A stretch of 64,000 nt of DNA from Oscheius dolichura (lineage: Eukaryota; Nematoda; Chromadorea; Rhabditida; Rhabditidae). Of the stretch, positions 21,034 through 30,532 are shown in pieces. Both the position numbers and the translations under genes were made by a program. Below the pieces are notes generated by a model that saw nothing but the letters and a program-made list of their open reading frames with translations, was not told the origin of the DNA and did no database searches. Every line of letters begins with the position of its first letter. The stretch's first letter is position 1. Location of the stretch: assembly GCA_932521035.1 (NCBI GenBank), contig OW051493.1, forward strand, positions 8,556,001-8,620,000, in the 5' to 3' direction.

Positions 21034-23321
21034 TTACAATTTCTTCTGTTTGTCTACCCGTTTAACGACCCTTACACTAGGTAACATTTTGTAGACTTTC
21101 CATAGGATAAGAAGACCAATTATGGGAATCATAGCCACGAAAAGGATACAATCAATGGAATAGAGCTGGATAATATTGAGGTTTTTAGCCGGGAGGCGGT
21201 GATGTTCCATTGGACCGTACTGGATCAGCAGACGGGCCCAGCGGAGCGCCTCTTTTCTGTACTCCTCATCTCTTCCTTTCAGGACCGCAGCAGCCATCTT
21301 GGCCTTTTGGACGAGGGTCCTGCAACGAGGTTATCCATTATCTAGTCTGTTACAGTACCCATTCTTATCCAGGGCCGTCTTCAAAGCAGCCGTCAGGGTC
21401 TTCCTACTCAATTCGGTTCTCTTGATCATAGTTGACATTCCAACCCGTTGGGCTGTTTTGGCGTTGACATACTGGTCGGCGAAGAGTGGTACAGTAATCG
21501 ACGGCTTTCCCCGGAAGGCGACTTCCAACATGGAATTCATTCCCGCGTGGGTTATGAAGGCCTTTAGGCGGTCGTCGCCCAGCAGATCCGTCTGCGGCCA
21601 CCAGGACTTGGGAATCACATTCGCGTAGTTTTCGAACGGCGTGGTATCATTTTCACATTGTTCATATTTCCAGAGGAATGTTACCTCAGGGAAGGAGGCG
21701 AAAGATTCGAGGATTTCTGAAAAATACGTGATTCTAGGGTGTTTACAGGGAAAAAGGCCTTCTTTACCCAATTTCTCCCAACATTTTTGAAGATTGCACC
21801 CGTAGAATGTCGGCAGCGAGCCTCTTTGATCTTTAGATGTGTAAATGTTCCCCTGCCGAGATTTTACGGGTGCTGCGAGGAGAGAGTCGACGGAACCCGG
21901 AAAAACTGACCATTTTTCAAATTTGCCGGCATTTGACAAGCTTTAATAAATGAGCCGAAAGAGAAGAGAACAGTGGATTGGCGTAGATTCAAATAGTCAT
22001 CAACTTCGGCGTCCAGAGGTTTTGGCGGGTGAACATTGGTTCCTCCAACATATTGGTACAAATTCGTCGTGGGGCGAGACGACTCCGTGAATTCGTTGAC
22101 ATTGGTCAAAATTACCCCGACCCTTTTCTAAAATTGAGATTATTTGGGTCTCGAATGGATCAGCTACATCGGCTAGCTCCTTGAAATCCGGCAAATTGGG
22201 ATAATATTCCCGGAAGAGGGCCTCAATTTTGGCGCCTTCATTCCAAGTGGTGAGGCGGTTGTCAATCTCGCTCCAGACGTTCATTAGCCGTTCGAAGAAG
22301 GTCATTTCCGCTCCGTAGGTATTCAACCAGCCTGAAAATCATAATTTTAAAGTTTTAAAGAATGGATTAAACCTGGTACGAAGCTTGGGAAATACGGAAG
22401 CCCGCTGATATCATAGTGGTTGCTGATCATTCCCAGCGCGGCTCCCAACATGGTTGTTTTGATCCCGAGAATTTCAAAGATTCCAATACTGCCATATTCA
22501 TAGATTTCCGTCAGTCCCAAGTCGAATTTTGAGTCTTGAAGCGCTTTTATCAGCTCTTTATCTTCCAAAAGACCTAAAAATTGGCTGTCCTTCTTTCAAA
22601 AAGGAAACCAACCCCTGTAGAAGAGCCGAAAGCCCTCATAGAACAGGTCCCATTCTTCCCAGGCCTTTCCTTCAAATTCTGGGCTCTCCCAAAATGAGGG
22701 ATTCTTCATTCTGGTAAGGAAATTTTACCGAGAGAGGTGGAAAACCAACCCCATTTTGTTCCAGTGACTTTGGTGCAAATATGGTGACCGGAAGGCGAGT
22801 TTAGTGACATTTGGGTTGTTGGTTCCGTGTAGCCCGACAGTTTCATCCATGACAGCCGTTAGAATTGTCTGAAAACGTCCTCACATTGTTCGAAAGTGAC
22901 TTGGCCGTTTGTCAGTTGCCTCAGGGAAGGCAATTGCTCTCCGGCTCGGTCCTCGATAATCCGATCCCCTGCACCGGAAAAGTCTCGGCAAGGGAAAGGT
23001 ATAAAGACGTCACAGTTTTGTACATGTTTTGAATAAAGATGATCCGCCTGCTGAGACTTTACGGGTGCAGGGGATCGGACTATCGAGGACCTCTTTCAAG
23101 GAGCCAATCACGGGTAGAACCCCAAACCTTTTTTAGAACTACCCGGGGTTCGTTTTTTGATACAGTATACCTACCACATTGTGCCCATCCCTCGCATATA
23201 AATCAGCCAAATTGCCCATAAATTTGACATGACTGTGTCCCAAGTTTGGACTGTAGATGAGAATATTTCCAGCAGAAATGAAGAATGGACAGGCAAGTAA
23301 AACAAAGAGGAACATGGCCAT
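21034..23321 (-). CDS. ugt: UDP-glucuronosyltransferase
   Basis: There are eight exons (23321-23175, 22868-22750, 22710-22613, 22573-22373, 22331-22168, 22127-21911, 21716-21359, 21319-21034), in phase, giving 529 aa, the usual UGT length. The N-terminal signal peptide (MFLFVLLACPFFISAG) is followed by the acceptor-binding half. The donor-binding half has VVLFSFG-type LFSFGSFIKA, FLWKYE and the UGT signature around WWPQTDLLGD..AFITHAGMNSMLE..PLFADQ. Near the end, HHRLPAKNLN precedes one membrane helix and a short basic tail KQKKL, which fits a KxKxx ER-retention signal. UGTs conjugate lipophilic compounds with sugar in the ER lumen. Introns 1 and 6 carry MITE copies. TTTTCAG just upstream of the ATG suggests spliced-leader addition. 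Confidence 0.96.
21795..21873. repeat. MITE family 1, short copy in UGT intron 6
   Basis: The arms GCACCCGTAGAATGTCGGCA and TGCCGAGATTTTACGGGTGC form a compact inverted repeat with a much reduced core. Confidence 0.7.
22950..23091. repeat. MITE family 1, copy c, in UGT intron 1
   Basis: The left arm begins CCTCGATAATCCGATCCCCT and the right arm ends GGGGATCGGACTATCGAGG. The core has TATAAAGACGTCACAGTTTT and GAATAAAGATGATCC. Confidence 0.85.
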
Positions 23322-24271
23322 CTACCTGAAAAATAGAAGAAGGAAGTTTTTATCTGATTTGAGAATCAAAAATGGGAATGAAGATAGAGAAAACGGGCTT
23401 TTGTACTGAACAAGGAAAGGAACGGGAAAGGGCACAATCCCGCCCAAAGATACAAAGCACACGAACTTTAGAGATTGAGAGATTGGAGAAGGGAGAGAAA
23501 ACTTGATGGACATGGGGACAAATAAGTCTCTGGGTGGTAGAACACTTCATATTTACACATATGCTAAGGGAGACCCGTACTTCAGGATTTACCCCAGTCC
23601 AAGAGCTTTTAGCCCTCTAAACAAAAAAGCCTGAGCCACTATCCTCACCTGTGTTTTCCATGGGATATACCCCTATGAAATAGGCTTTTACAGCCGCTTC
23701 AGCCCTGTGAAGCGGTGATCAATGTTATGATAGAGACATATAAAACGAACAATTTACTCGTAGCAGTTCTGGCGACTTTACTGAAAGCTACGGAAAATAA
23801 AGTAACAGGGTAAATCCTCGTTTGGATGAATTTCTAGCCGTTGTGTTGGATAAACAACTGCCTATGAGGATCAGCCCAGGATTTATGCGCGAAAATCTTA
23901 TGGGATCTATTTGGAGCCCAGCTCTACTCTAATTTGGAAAAACAAACTAAAATTGCTCAAGAAAACAAGGATTAAAGTGTGAAAGAGGCGATTTCAAACG
24001 GGCAAGCTGTCAAATTGACAAGAAAAATCAATGAGCAAAGGTCACAGGAGTTAACATTACCGTATTGTTTCTATAAAATCTATGATCCTCGACAGTCTGA
24101 CCCCCTGCACCCGTAAAGTCTCAGGAGGATTGCCCTTATTCAAAACGGTTACAAAATGGTGACGCTTTTATAAGTTTGTCTTGCCGAGACTTTACGGGTG
24201 CAGGGGATTGGATAATCGAGAAGAAAAAAAGGGCAGTTTCCCCGTATTTCTCTTTATTTGCTGACAGTTAT
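23322..24271. other. Intergenic region
   Basis: No gene is supported; it contains MITE copy d. Confidence 0.5.
24086..24222. repeat. MITE family 1, copy d
   Basis: The arms are CCCCCTGCACCCGTAAAGTC and GACTTTACGGGTGCAGGGG. The core has TTATTCAAAACGGTTACAAA and GGTGACGC. Confidence 0.85.
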
Positions 24272-24949
24272 CTACTTATTGGCGACGGTCAGGATCATGG
24301 TCCCCGCCTGGTAGAGGATCATCATCTGCTTGGCACCCTTCAAGATCCTCCACGTCGGAACGTGGTCTCCATAGACCGGCTGGCCACCATAACGGCTAAC
24401 ACTGTCGCCAATGTCTCCAATGGAGTTCTCCCCAGCTTTTCTAAGAGTGTAAACGTGCTTCTTGATTCCAACTGATCCAGACGATACAAACAATTTCATA
24501 ATTTCCTCCAATTCCTTCATCTTAATTCGACACTTCTCAACGAACGGGATCGAGGCAAGTAGAGCCATAGGGCAACTATGAGGATAATTGTCAAATTTAA
24601 GCCGTTGAACGTGAGCAATTTCTGGCATATTGGCCTTCACAAGAGACCAATTGTGGCCGGTGATGGTAACCCTCACGGGCTTTATCCACTGCAATATCTC
24701 ATTGATTTTGGATCCTTTTTCCGGGGATAATTTTCCCTTGAGGGTTACGGTAAATATTCTGGCCAGTTGACGAAGCTTGCCGAGATCCGTCTTGATAAGT
24801 TGACAAAAGTCGTATTTCTGCGGCTGGTTGATGTAGTGGATAGCTCCGGTTGCGGGGAATCTTTCAAAGTACTCCGGCAAGAACTCAAAAGCCTCAATGT
24901 TGCGAATTCCTCCTTTCTTCTTTTCTTCTCTCCCCCTACAATAACCCAT
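24272..24949 (-). CDS. F-box-associated-like protein, apparently 5'-truncated and chimeric
   Basis: A single open frame of 225 codons. From about residue 27 on it looks like the C-terminal (F-box-associated) half of nematode F-box proteins: KINEILQWIKPVRVTITGHN, LVKANMPEIAHVQRLKFDN and FVEKCRIKMKELEEIMK. No F-box is present. The first 26 codons, ending at FEFLPE, are antisense to the promoter and signal peptide of a duplicated insulin-like gene (24872-25077), and the same antisense peptide can be read at the two other copies. The true gene therefore probably lost its 5' part through the duplication, and the listed start is doubtful. It may be a pseudogene. The domain assignment rests on resemblance only. 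Confidence 0.5.
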   Translation of the reverse strand: MGYCRGREEKKKGGIRNIEAFEFLPEYFERFPATGAIHYINQPQKYDFCQLIKTDLGKLRQLARIFTVTLKGKLSPEKGSKINEILQWIKPVRVTITGHNWSLVKANMPEIAHVQRLKFDNYPHSCPMALLASIPFVEKCRIKMKELEEIMKLFVSSGSVGIKKHVYTLRKAGENSIGDIGDSVSRYGGQPVYGDHVPTWRILKGAKQMMILYQAGTMILTVANK

Positions 24950-25077
24950 TTATAGAATGTCCTCCCCCAAGCTGATCTTCCTCTGCCTTTTGCTCTGCTC
25001 CACCGCCTGGACTATGCCCCAAACAGGCAAAACCAGGTTGTGCGGGCCTCAATTGATCCACGCTCTTCGGGAAATCT
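24872..25077 (+). repeat. 206 bp direct duplicate of the insulin-like promoter and exon 1 (copy A)
   Basis: As read by eye it is identical to 25994-26199, from CTCCGGCAAGAACTC to CTTCGGGAAATCT. It joins unrelated sequence on both sides. Confidence 0.9.
24957..25077 (+). pseudogene. Truncated insulin-like gene fragment
   Basis: It encodes the same signal peptide and the start of the B chain (RLCGPQLIHALREI) as the gene at 26079, then breaks before the second B-chain cysteine and runs into unrelated sequence. There is no A chain downstream, so it cannot give an insulin-like hormone. Confidence 0.75.
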
Positions 25078-25993
25078 TGTTTAGTAGGTTGCGCGTTAAA
25101 CGCCATTTTAGCAAAAATGTCAAGGTCACATTGCCCTCTCTCCACTCCCAAGCTCAAAAAAAAGTTGCGGGTCACATAAGGCATATTTTTATAAAAAGGT
25201 GACAATGACATCTACTGATCCGAGACAGTCAGGACCATCGTCCAGCCGTGAAACACGATCTCTCGTCCTCCTCTTCCGTCTCCTCGTCTCCTCCTCTTTG
25301 TAGTCGTCGGCTTCATTGATTGAAGTATCAGATTCAAAACTATGTCAAAGAGGCCTCCCACCAGAGCTTTCCATATGTATCCAAGGGCAAACCTTTTCCA
25401 TGGGAACATGTTTTTTTGCCGGTGCATTTGAGCTATTACTAGGTTCATTAGAATTGTCTTAATAACCTGCTCTTCAACTAGGTTTTTCAATCTTTGAAAT
25501 TGACCAAGAAATGACCGAGATATGGGCACAAACGTCCAGCACTCTGATAGACCCGGAAATTAAACCGAAGGAGGTTAGAGAAAAGAAGAAAAGGAACTTT
25601 TGGGACAGACAATAACAAAGCCATCCATCATGGATCACACTATAGCTCTTATTACAGCCAGGAGTCAGGCGGTTATTCTCGTTAAATGTTCCTTTCTGCT
25701 CTATTACAGGGGCACTCAAAGATCGCTTCTAGTGGGCAGGTTCTTCAAATCTACGCTAGGCATCCATGATTTATCAGCAGAAGTAAATAAACCGCTTCTT
25801 GCGGACAAGGAAATCACTTCGAGTAGGCCGAATCCTCTTCCTATCCACCGCACAGGGTTCTTCCTGAATTATGAGAACAAAAACCATTCGGAACAACATA
25901 ACAAAGCCGTCCATCGGGAATCAATCCCTCTCCTCGGCCAGCTCTTTTTTGCAGGTAAGGAGTCAGGCACTCCTCTTTTATTGTTCGCAGCTG
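25078..25993. other. Spacer with decayed F-box-associated-like and repeat sequence
   Basis: The minus strand at about 25212-25260 ends FHGWTMVLTVSDQ, resembling the end (AGTMILTVANK) of the ORF at 24272, so a second decayed 3' end is likely. A family-2 repeat fragment lies at 25420-25550. The right part belongs to the inverted-repeat arm. Confidence 0.5.
25420..25550 (-). repeat. Repeat family 2, partial copy
   Basis: Reverse-strand landmarks are GACCAAGAAATGACCGAGAT and GGTTCATTAGAATTGTCTT; the outer parts are missing. Confidence 0.6.
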
Positions 25994-26137
25994 CTCCGGC
26001 AAGAACTCAAAAGCCTCAATGTTGCGAATTCCTCCTTTCTTCTTTTCTTCTCTCCCCCTACAATAACCCATTTATAGAATGTCCTCCCCCAAGCTGATCT
26101 TCCTCTGCCTTTTGCTCTGCTCCACCGCCTGGACTAT
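25709..26137 (+). repeat. Left arm of inverted repeat at the insulin-like locus (copy B)
   Basis: It reads AGGGGCACTCAAAGATCGCT through to TTTTGCTCTGCTCC and is the near-identical reverse complement of about 27222-27642. It covers about 370 bp upstream of the gene plus most of the signal-peptide codons. Confidence 0.9.
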
Positions 26138-26385
26138 GCCCCAAACAGGCAAAACCAGGTTGTGCGGGCCTCAATTGATCCACGCTCTTCGGGAAATCTG
26201 CTCCGAGAAGAGATCTGAGACGTAACTATTCCTATACTTTGAAGTATAAAACTGAATTCAGTGACCGCCCGGTCGATCCTCTAGCAAGAATGTCACTTGA
26301 TGATATCAACCTGACCGAAGTCTGCTGCATGAGAGGTTGCAATCGTGAGATGCTGGCCAGGTTCTGCTGCGCCAAATCAGACTAG
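26079..26385 (+). CDS. ins: Insulin-like peptide (CCx3Cx8C A chain)
   Basis: There are two exons, 26079-26221 and 26262-26385, with a 40 nt intron (GTAACT..ATTCAG); the precursor is 88 aa. A signal peptide (MSSPKLIFLCLLLCSTAW) is followed by a B chain with C29 and C41 spaced exactly as in insulin (Cx11C, RLCGPQLIHALREIC). A short connecting region has a KR pair at 44-45. The A chain EVCCMRGCNREMLARFCC has C69, C70, C74 and C83 in the insulin pattern CCx3Cx8C, plus an extra C84. Such hormones act on the insulin/IGF receptor that controls growth, dauer entry and ageing in worms; agonist or antagonist action cannot be told. The 5' module is shared with the convergent gene at 27272 and the fragment at 24957. 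Confidence 0.9.
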
Positions 26386-26407
26386 ACGGACTTTGGCTGT
26401 CGCATTG

Positions 26408-26413
26408 AATAAA
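26408..26413 (+). terminator. Poly(A) signal of the plus-strand insulin-like gene
   Basis: AATAAA lies 23 nt after the stop codon. Confidence 0.6.
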
Positions 26414-26846
26414 AATTCGAATTAGTTTCGTATCGATCAGGGTTTTTCCAGTAAACCCCCTAGAAAAGTCCTATGAGGGCAGAACTCTCCGCTATGAATG
26501 AAAGGCTCTGCGGATTTCAGCTGACCAGGAAACTTATGAACATTTGTGACGGGTAATTTCCAAGCTCGTTCCCCTCGGGCCAGAAGAAGATCCAGTCACA
26601 AAGAAGAGGTAGAAGATATTCAGTTTTAAAGCTGACTATTGTTCTCATTCAGAGTTTCAATCCTAGAGCTGTAACTATGGATGCAGAGATGGGGTTTTGG
26701 AGACATTCTGCTGTTAGGATTGGAGGGCCAGAAGCGGCCTGCCGCCCATATTTCACAGTACACTTGAATAAATCCTTGCTTTTCTTTTATTCTTATATGG
26801 ATCTGTAGGTCATAGGGAAATATATTATAGAAGCATTTTATCCCTT
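26414..26846. other. Spacer between the convergent insulin-like genes
   Basis: No coding sequence is supported. It lies in the loop of the inverted repeat. Confidence 0.5.
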
Positions 26847-27272
26847 TCAAGGACAACACAAACAGGCGATAAAAGCGTCTTTGCATTTCAGTTGGCAGCA
26901 GTTTTCCTGAAGTTGGAAAATCAGAAATGCGGCTTCACTGACACGATGTTTCAATCATCTACCGAGTACCAAGGACAACAAGAACAGGCCATATAAGGGT
27001 CTTTGCATATCAGTAGGTGGACTGGGATGTACCGAAGTCTACGGAAATACGGCTCCTCTTCATACGGCTCCTCTTCTCTCCTCCAATCAAGTGAGCAGGA
27101 CCTAAACCTTGATTTTTTCTTATACTTTTTGAACATACTTTGGGCAAATTTTGCCGATTTCATGGAGCAATATAAGCCGACACCCTCTGGTACAGGCTCT
27201 CGGGGGAAGAGAGAGAGACCAGGCCGCGGAGCAGAGCAAAAGGCAGAGGAAGATCAGCTTGGGGGAGGACAT
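26847..27272 (-). CDS. ins: Insulin-like peptide with a second, degenerate A-chain-like segment
   Basis: There are three exons, 27272-27139, 27101-26963 and 26906-26847, all in phase; the precursor is 110 aa. The first 15 residues of the signal peptide (MSSPKLIFLCLLLCS) equal those of the convergent gene. The B chain has C31 and C43 with the Cx11C spacing (GCRLILLHEIGKIC). The last exon codes a full A chain, ENCCQLKCKDAFIACLCCP, with C94, C95, C99 and C108 in CCx3Cx8C. Exon 2 holds an acidic linker and a related segment LLICKDPYMACSCCPWYS that keeps Cx8C but lacks the leading CC pair, apparently a decayed copy of the A-chain exon. If exon 2 is not spliced on, translation stops at 26951. Whether this segment stays in the hormone is unknown. 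Confidence 0.8.
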
Positions 27273-27648
27273 CCTAGAAATGGGTTACTGTAGGGGGAGA
27301 GAAGAAAAGAAGAAAGGAGGAATTCGCAACATTGAGGCTTTTGAGTTCTTGCCGGAGCAGCTGCGAACAATAAAAGAGGAGTGCCTGACTCCTTACCTGC
27401 AAAAAAGAGCTGGCCGAGGAGAGGGATTGATTCCCGATGGACGGCTTTGTTATGTTGTTCCGAATGGTTTTTGTTCTCATAATTCAGGAAGAACCCTGTG
27501 CGGTGGATAGGAAGAGGATTCGGCCTACTCGAAGTGATTTCCTTGTCCGCAAGAAGCGGTTTATTTACTTCTGCTGATAAATCATGGATGCCTAGCGTAG
27601 ATTTGAAGAACCTGCCCACTAGAAGCGATCTTTGAGTGCCCCTGTAAT
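27222..27648 (-). repeat. Right arm of inverted repeat at the insulin-like locus (copy C)
   Basis: It is the reverse complement of about 25705-26137 with very few differences; the arms diverge just after the CTGCTCC of the signal-peptide codons. Confidence 0.9.
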
Positions 27649-27993
27649 TTCCGGACGGAATGTAGTTGGTAGAGAAGAAGAAGGATTACCTTGTAAGTTG
27701 TAACCTAGGAAAAAGATCAGTCAAAAATTGTCATTTTCCGGCCATTCTTTCACAATTTCGCCACTAAAGTCGGTTCACCCCCACTTCTCTATAACCTCTG
27801 ACACGTTCTAGAGGTCTTCTTTCCAAGCTGCCGTTGTGTCAGCTTCGGCGGCGGTCGGCTACAACAACCACCGGCGGAGGAGGGATTCTACCCACTCCCG
27901 AGGATAGAAGCTCCCATAAAATTTTGAACAAAGCTGTTCTGTCCTATGGAATACGAGATAATAAAGAGGGTCATCTAGTTCAGTTCTCTGGGT
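27649..27993. other. Upstream flank of the vWA gene
   Basis: No gene is supported. TAGTTCAG precedes the first coding exon and could be a spliced-leader or intron acceptor. Confidence 0.4.
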
Positions 27994-30146
27994 ATGCCCA
28001 TAATAAACATCTTGGCCAATTTGCGAATCGTGCTCCACTCCATCTTGAGAAGCATGATCTACCGCGGCCTATCCAAGACTACCAACAATCTCGTGGTTCT
28101 ACTCGATCGATTGTCGGCTTTTGGAGCCTATCCGGGAGAACTGTTCTATCTCTATAACCAGACAGACAACGTGCCAAGCATTTGCCAAATGAAAGCCAGG
28201 GGCGAATGTAAGTTTATGAATTAATAGAATGATAGATTTGAAGGGGTGAACGCGTGTTCGGTGACCTATGAGCACATCCTTACGCCGCGGTTACGGCCCA
28301 AAAAGAGTGCAAGAGTTTCGGCCTTCTGTTTTTGACGTCCACATATAGAAGTGGAGAGTAGCTGGGTCTTTTTAATTTGCCCTCTAGGCCCGTCTGGACT
28401 CAGCCATGGATTGAGAATTGACCTAACCCTCTTGACGAAAGTCTTCAGCCCCAGCAGATTATACGAGTCGAGCTTTCAGCGACTGGTGGTCTCATGGATA
28501 TCGGTAATGGCTGCGCCAAGCCCTCGGATGGAAATAAGCACGGACCGGCATCATTGGCTTACAAATGGATTTCGTCTGCCGATGGCAAATATACTCTCCT
28601 TGTCACACGCAACCTCTACACTTCTCAATTGGATAACAGTGGCCAGGTTGATATGAAATACTTCCATACTGCTTGTGAGGTTGGACTTTCAGACTCCTGT
28701 TGGCTAACATCAAGTTTAGACAATTTGTGAAGGTTGTTTTGCCGCCAGTCCGGAACATTTGAACCCGCTGGCTGATAAGTTGGGAAATGGACGATATTAC
28801 GTATCTGGATGGCGAAAGCCGAGCGGAAAGACGACGACAGACAACTGCGAGAAGAAGGCAGGAGAGCATATTAAGTGGAAGATTTACTTACACGTCACTC
28901 ATCCTGGTTCTGTTATGATTGCTCCTGATGAATGGCAGGCGGGCTTTCCCAATAAGCAGTGCTCGGATCAAGAACGCTATGCCACCGCCTATCATAAAGG
29001 AAAGCTGATATCCGTGCCAATATTCGATCGTCTCCCGCTAGTCTGTGTCAGTGGAAACGTGCCAAAAATGTCGACAGCTGCTGGATTTTGCTTTAAAAAC
29101 TCACAATTGGATGGTAAAGGCGGCTGCCGGTGCAAAAACGGCTTTGAGGATGCTCTGAATCCGAAGTTCAATCTGTTGGCCCATGCTAAAGCCGAAGGTG
29201 TCGACAATTTGCCCGTAAGCTTTATAACCTTGTCTCTGGAGGAAGTACGCTTTTTACGCGAGAGGAACGACGCCGAAAAGTATGCCCTAGTGCATCTTCA
29301 ATTCCCTCCTCCTCCTTCCTTTTCTTCACTTCATTTTGGAAAAGGGAAAGGAAAATCCTGCCCAGCTCTGTCCACCAAATTATTTTGAGCTAATCCAGAA
29401 ACTTTAGGGTTACATCTGTGTGTCGCAAGACTGTAATCACAAGTCATCATATCATGATACAGTTGTTTTTGCTATTGATGGTTCTGGCTCTACATATTGT
29501 AGCTGGGATGAAGTAAACTTTTTTCATTATCTTTTTTGCAATCCAACTACATTCAGACAATAGCATTGATCTATAAAGCATATCAGTGGCTGCCCAGAAA
29601 AAGCCGTCTTATAATGATACAATTTGCTGATGAATTAAAGGATATGTATATAACCGATACACTAGGAGGTGGCTGGTCCGACGCCGTTTTCCACAAAGTT
29701 ACTCGAGGCGCATTTGAGACGAGAATCAGTGGCCAATATGATAATACTCATGGCGCTGTGCATGAGGTCGTGCGCAGATGGAACTCTATGACGCCCTCGC
29801 GACGGAAAGCACTGCTGGTTCTATTCACAGACGGAGCTATAGATAAGCCGGAAGCTGTCAGCATCGGCAAGGTTTGTAACTTGTTATCAATAAGGAAAAT
29901 GTTGAGTTCCGTTTTCAGGCTAGGAGCCAAGGTATGGATGTAAAACTAATTAATATGGCTGGATGTCATTCTCCGCTTGTGAGCTTGTCTTGGTCTGTGG
30001 AAGAAGTGAAGGCAAAAGTGCCGGGATTATTCAAGGATGACGAGATTATCGAAATGAAGGATCTGGAAAATAATGTGAAGGCGCTGACGGAGTTCTTTTG
30101 TGAAGAAGTCACCACAGCTGATTTCGATGCTGCAATGGACCCGTAG
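27994..30146 (+). CDS. von Willebrand factor A domain protein with a novel N-terminal half
   Basis: There are six exons, 27994-28207, 28480-28679, 28720-29214, 29408-29512, 29557-29871 and 29919-30146, in phase, giving 518 aa. The last third is a vWA domain. Its metal-ion site is intact: VVFAIDGSGS (DxSxS), a later acidic/Thr stretch and LLVLFTDGAID; it continues with GMDVKLINMAG. The first two thirds are Cys-containing and match nothing I recognise (TNNLVVLLDRLSAFG, YKWISSADGKYTLLVTRN, NGRYYVSGWRKPSG). No clear signal peptide is seen after the chosen ATG, so an upstream exon may be missing. vWA domains bind proteins through Mg2+, often outside the cell; the role here is unknown. Confidence 0.8.
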
Positions 30147-30147
30147 T

Positions 30148-30153
30148 AATAAA
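30148..30153 (+). terminator. Poly(A) signal of the vWA gene
   Basis: AATAAA starts directly after the stop codon. Confidence 0.5.
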
Positions 30154-30335
30154 CCATTATTATGGCTAGACAACTTGTGTTTTTAACTTTTTCGTGGTAT
30201 TTTTCTTAGTTGTTTAGACAGGACTATTCCTTCTAGGGCCTTTGCTGTGGTAGGGTTCGCGATGGACCGGCCCAAGGTTTCAGGAGTCGGGCTGGAATTC
30301 ATGAAAACCATTCCCATCTCCTTGTTTTTTTTTTT

Positions 30336-30353
30336 GGGGGGGGGGGGGGGGGG
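30336..30353 (+). repeat. Poly-G tract (18 G) after a T run
   Basis: A T-rich run passes straight into G(18), in the 386 bp gap between the vWA and otopetrin genes. That gap holds nothing else recognisable. Confidence 0.9.
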
Positions 30354-30532
30354 CGGAAATAAGTTCTCGCACCCGTTGCGGGAGGCTGTTACAGTTTGAG
30401 AGGATTGCTAGAGGTTCCGAGCAGAATGAGAAAGAACGGCCTCTGACGGATTTTTCCGCGGCTCCCTTCTGACAATTCTGTTTGAGAAGTTCTTTGAAGA
30501 TTAATATGAGTATCAAAAATATGTACAGATAA

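Noticed and set aside
25600-26097. Plus-strand ORF of 165 codons upstream of the insulin-like gene
   Set aside because: It covers the promoter arm of the inverted repeat, runs out of frame over the insulin start and has no family features.
27151-27510. Plus-strand ORF antisense to the minus insulin-like gene
   Set aside because: It is the antisense reading of the shared 5' module; the same peptide occurs at all copies.
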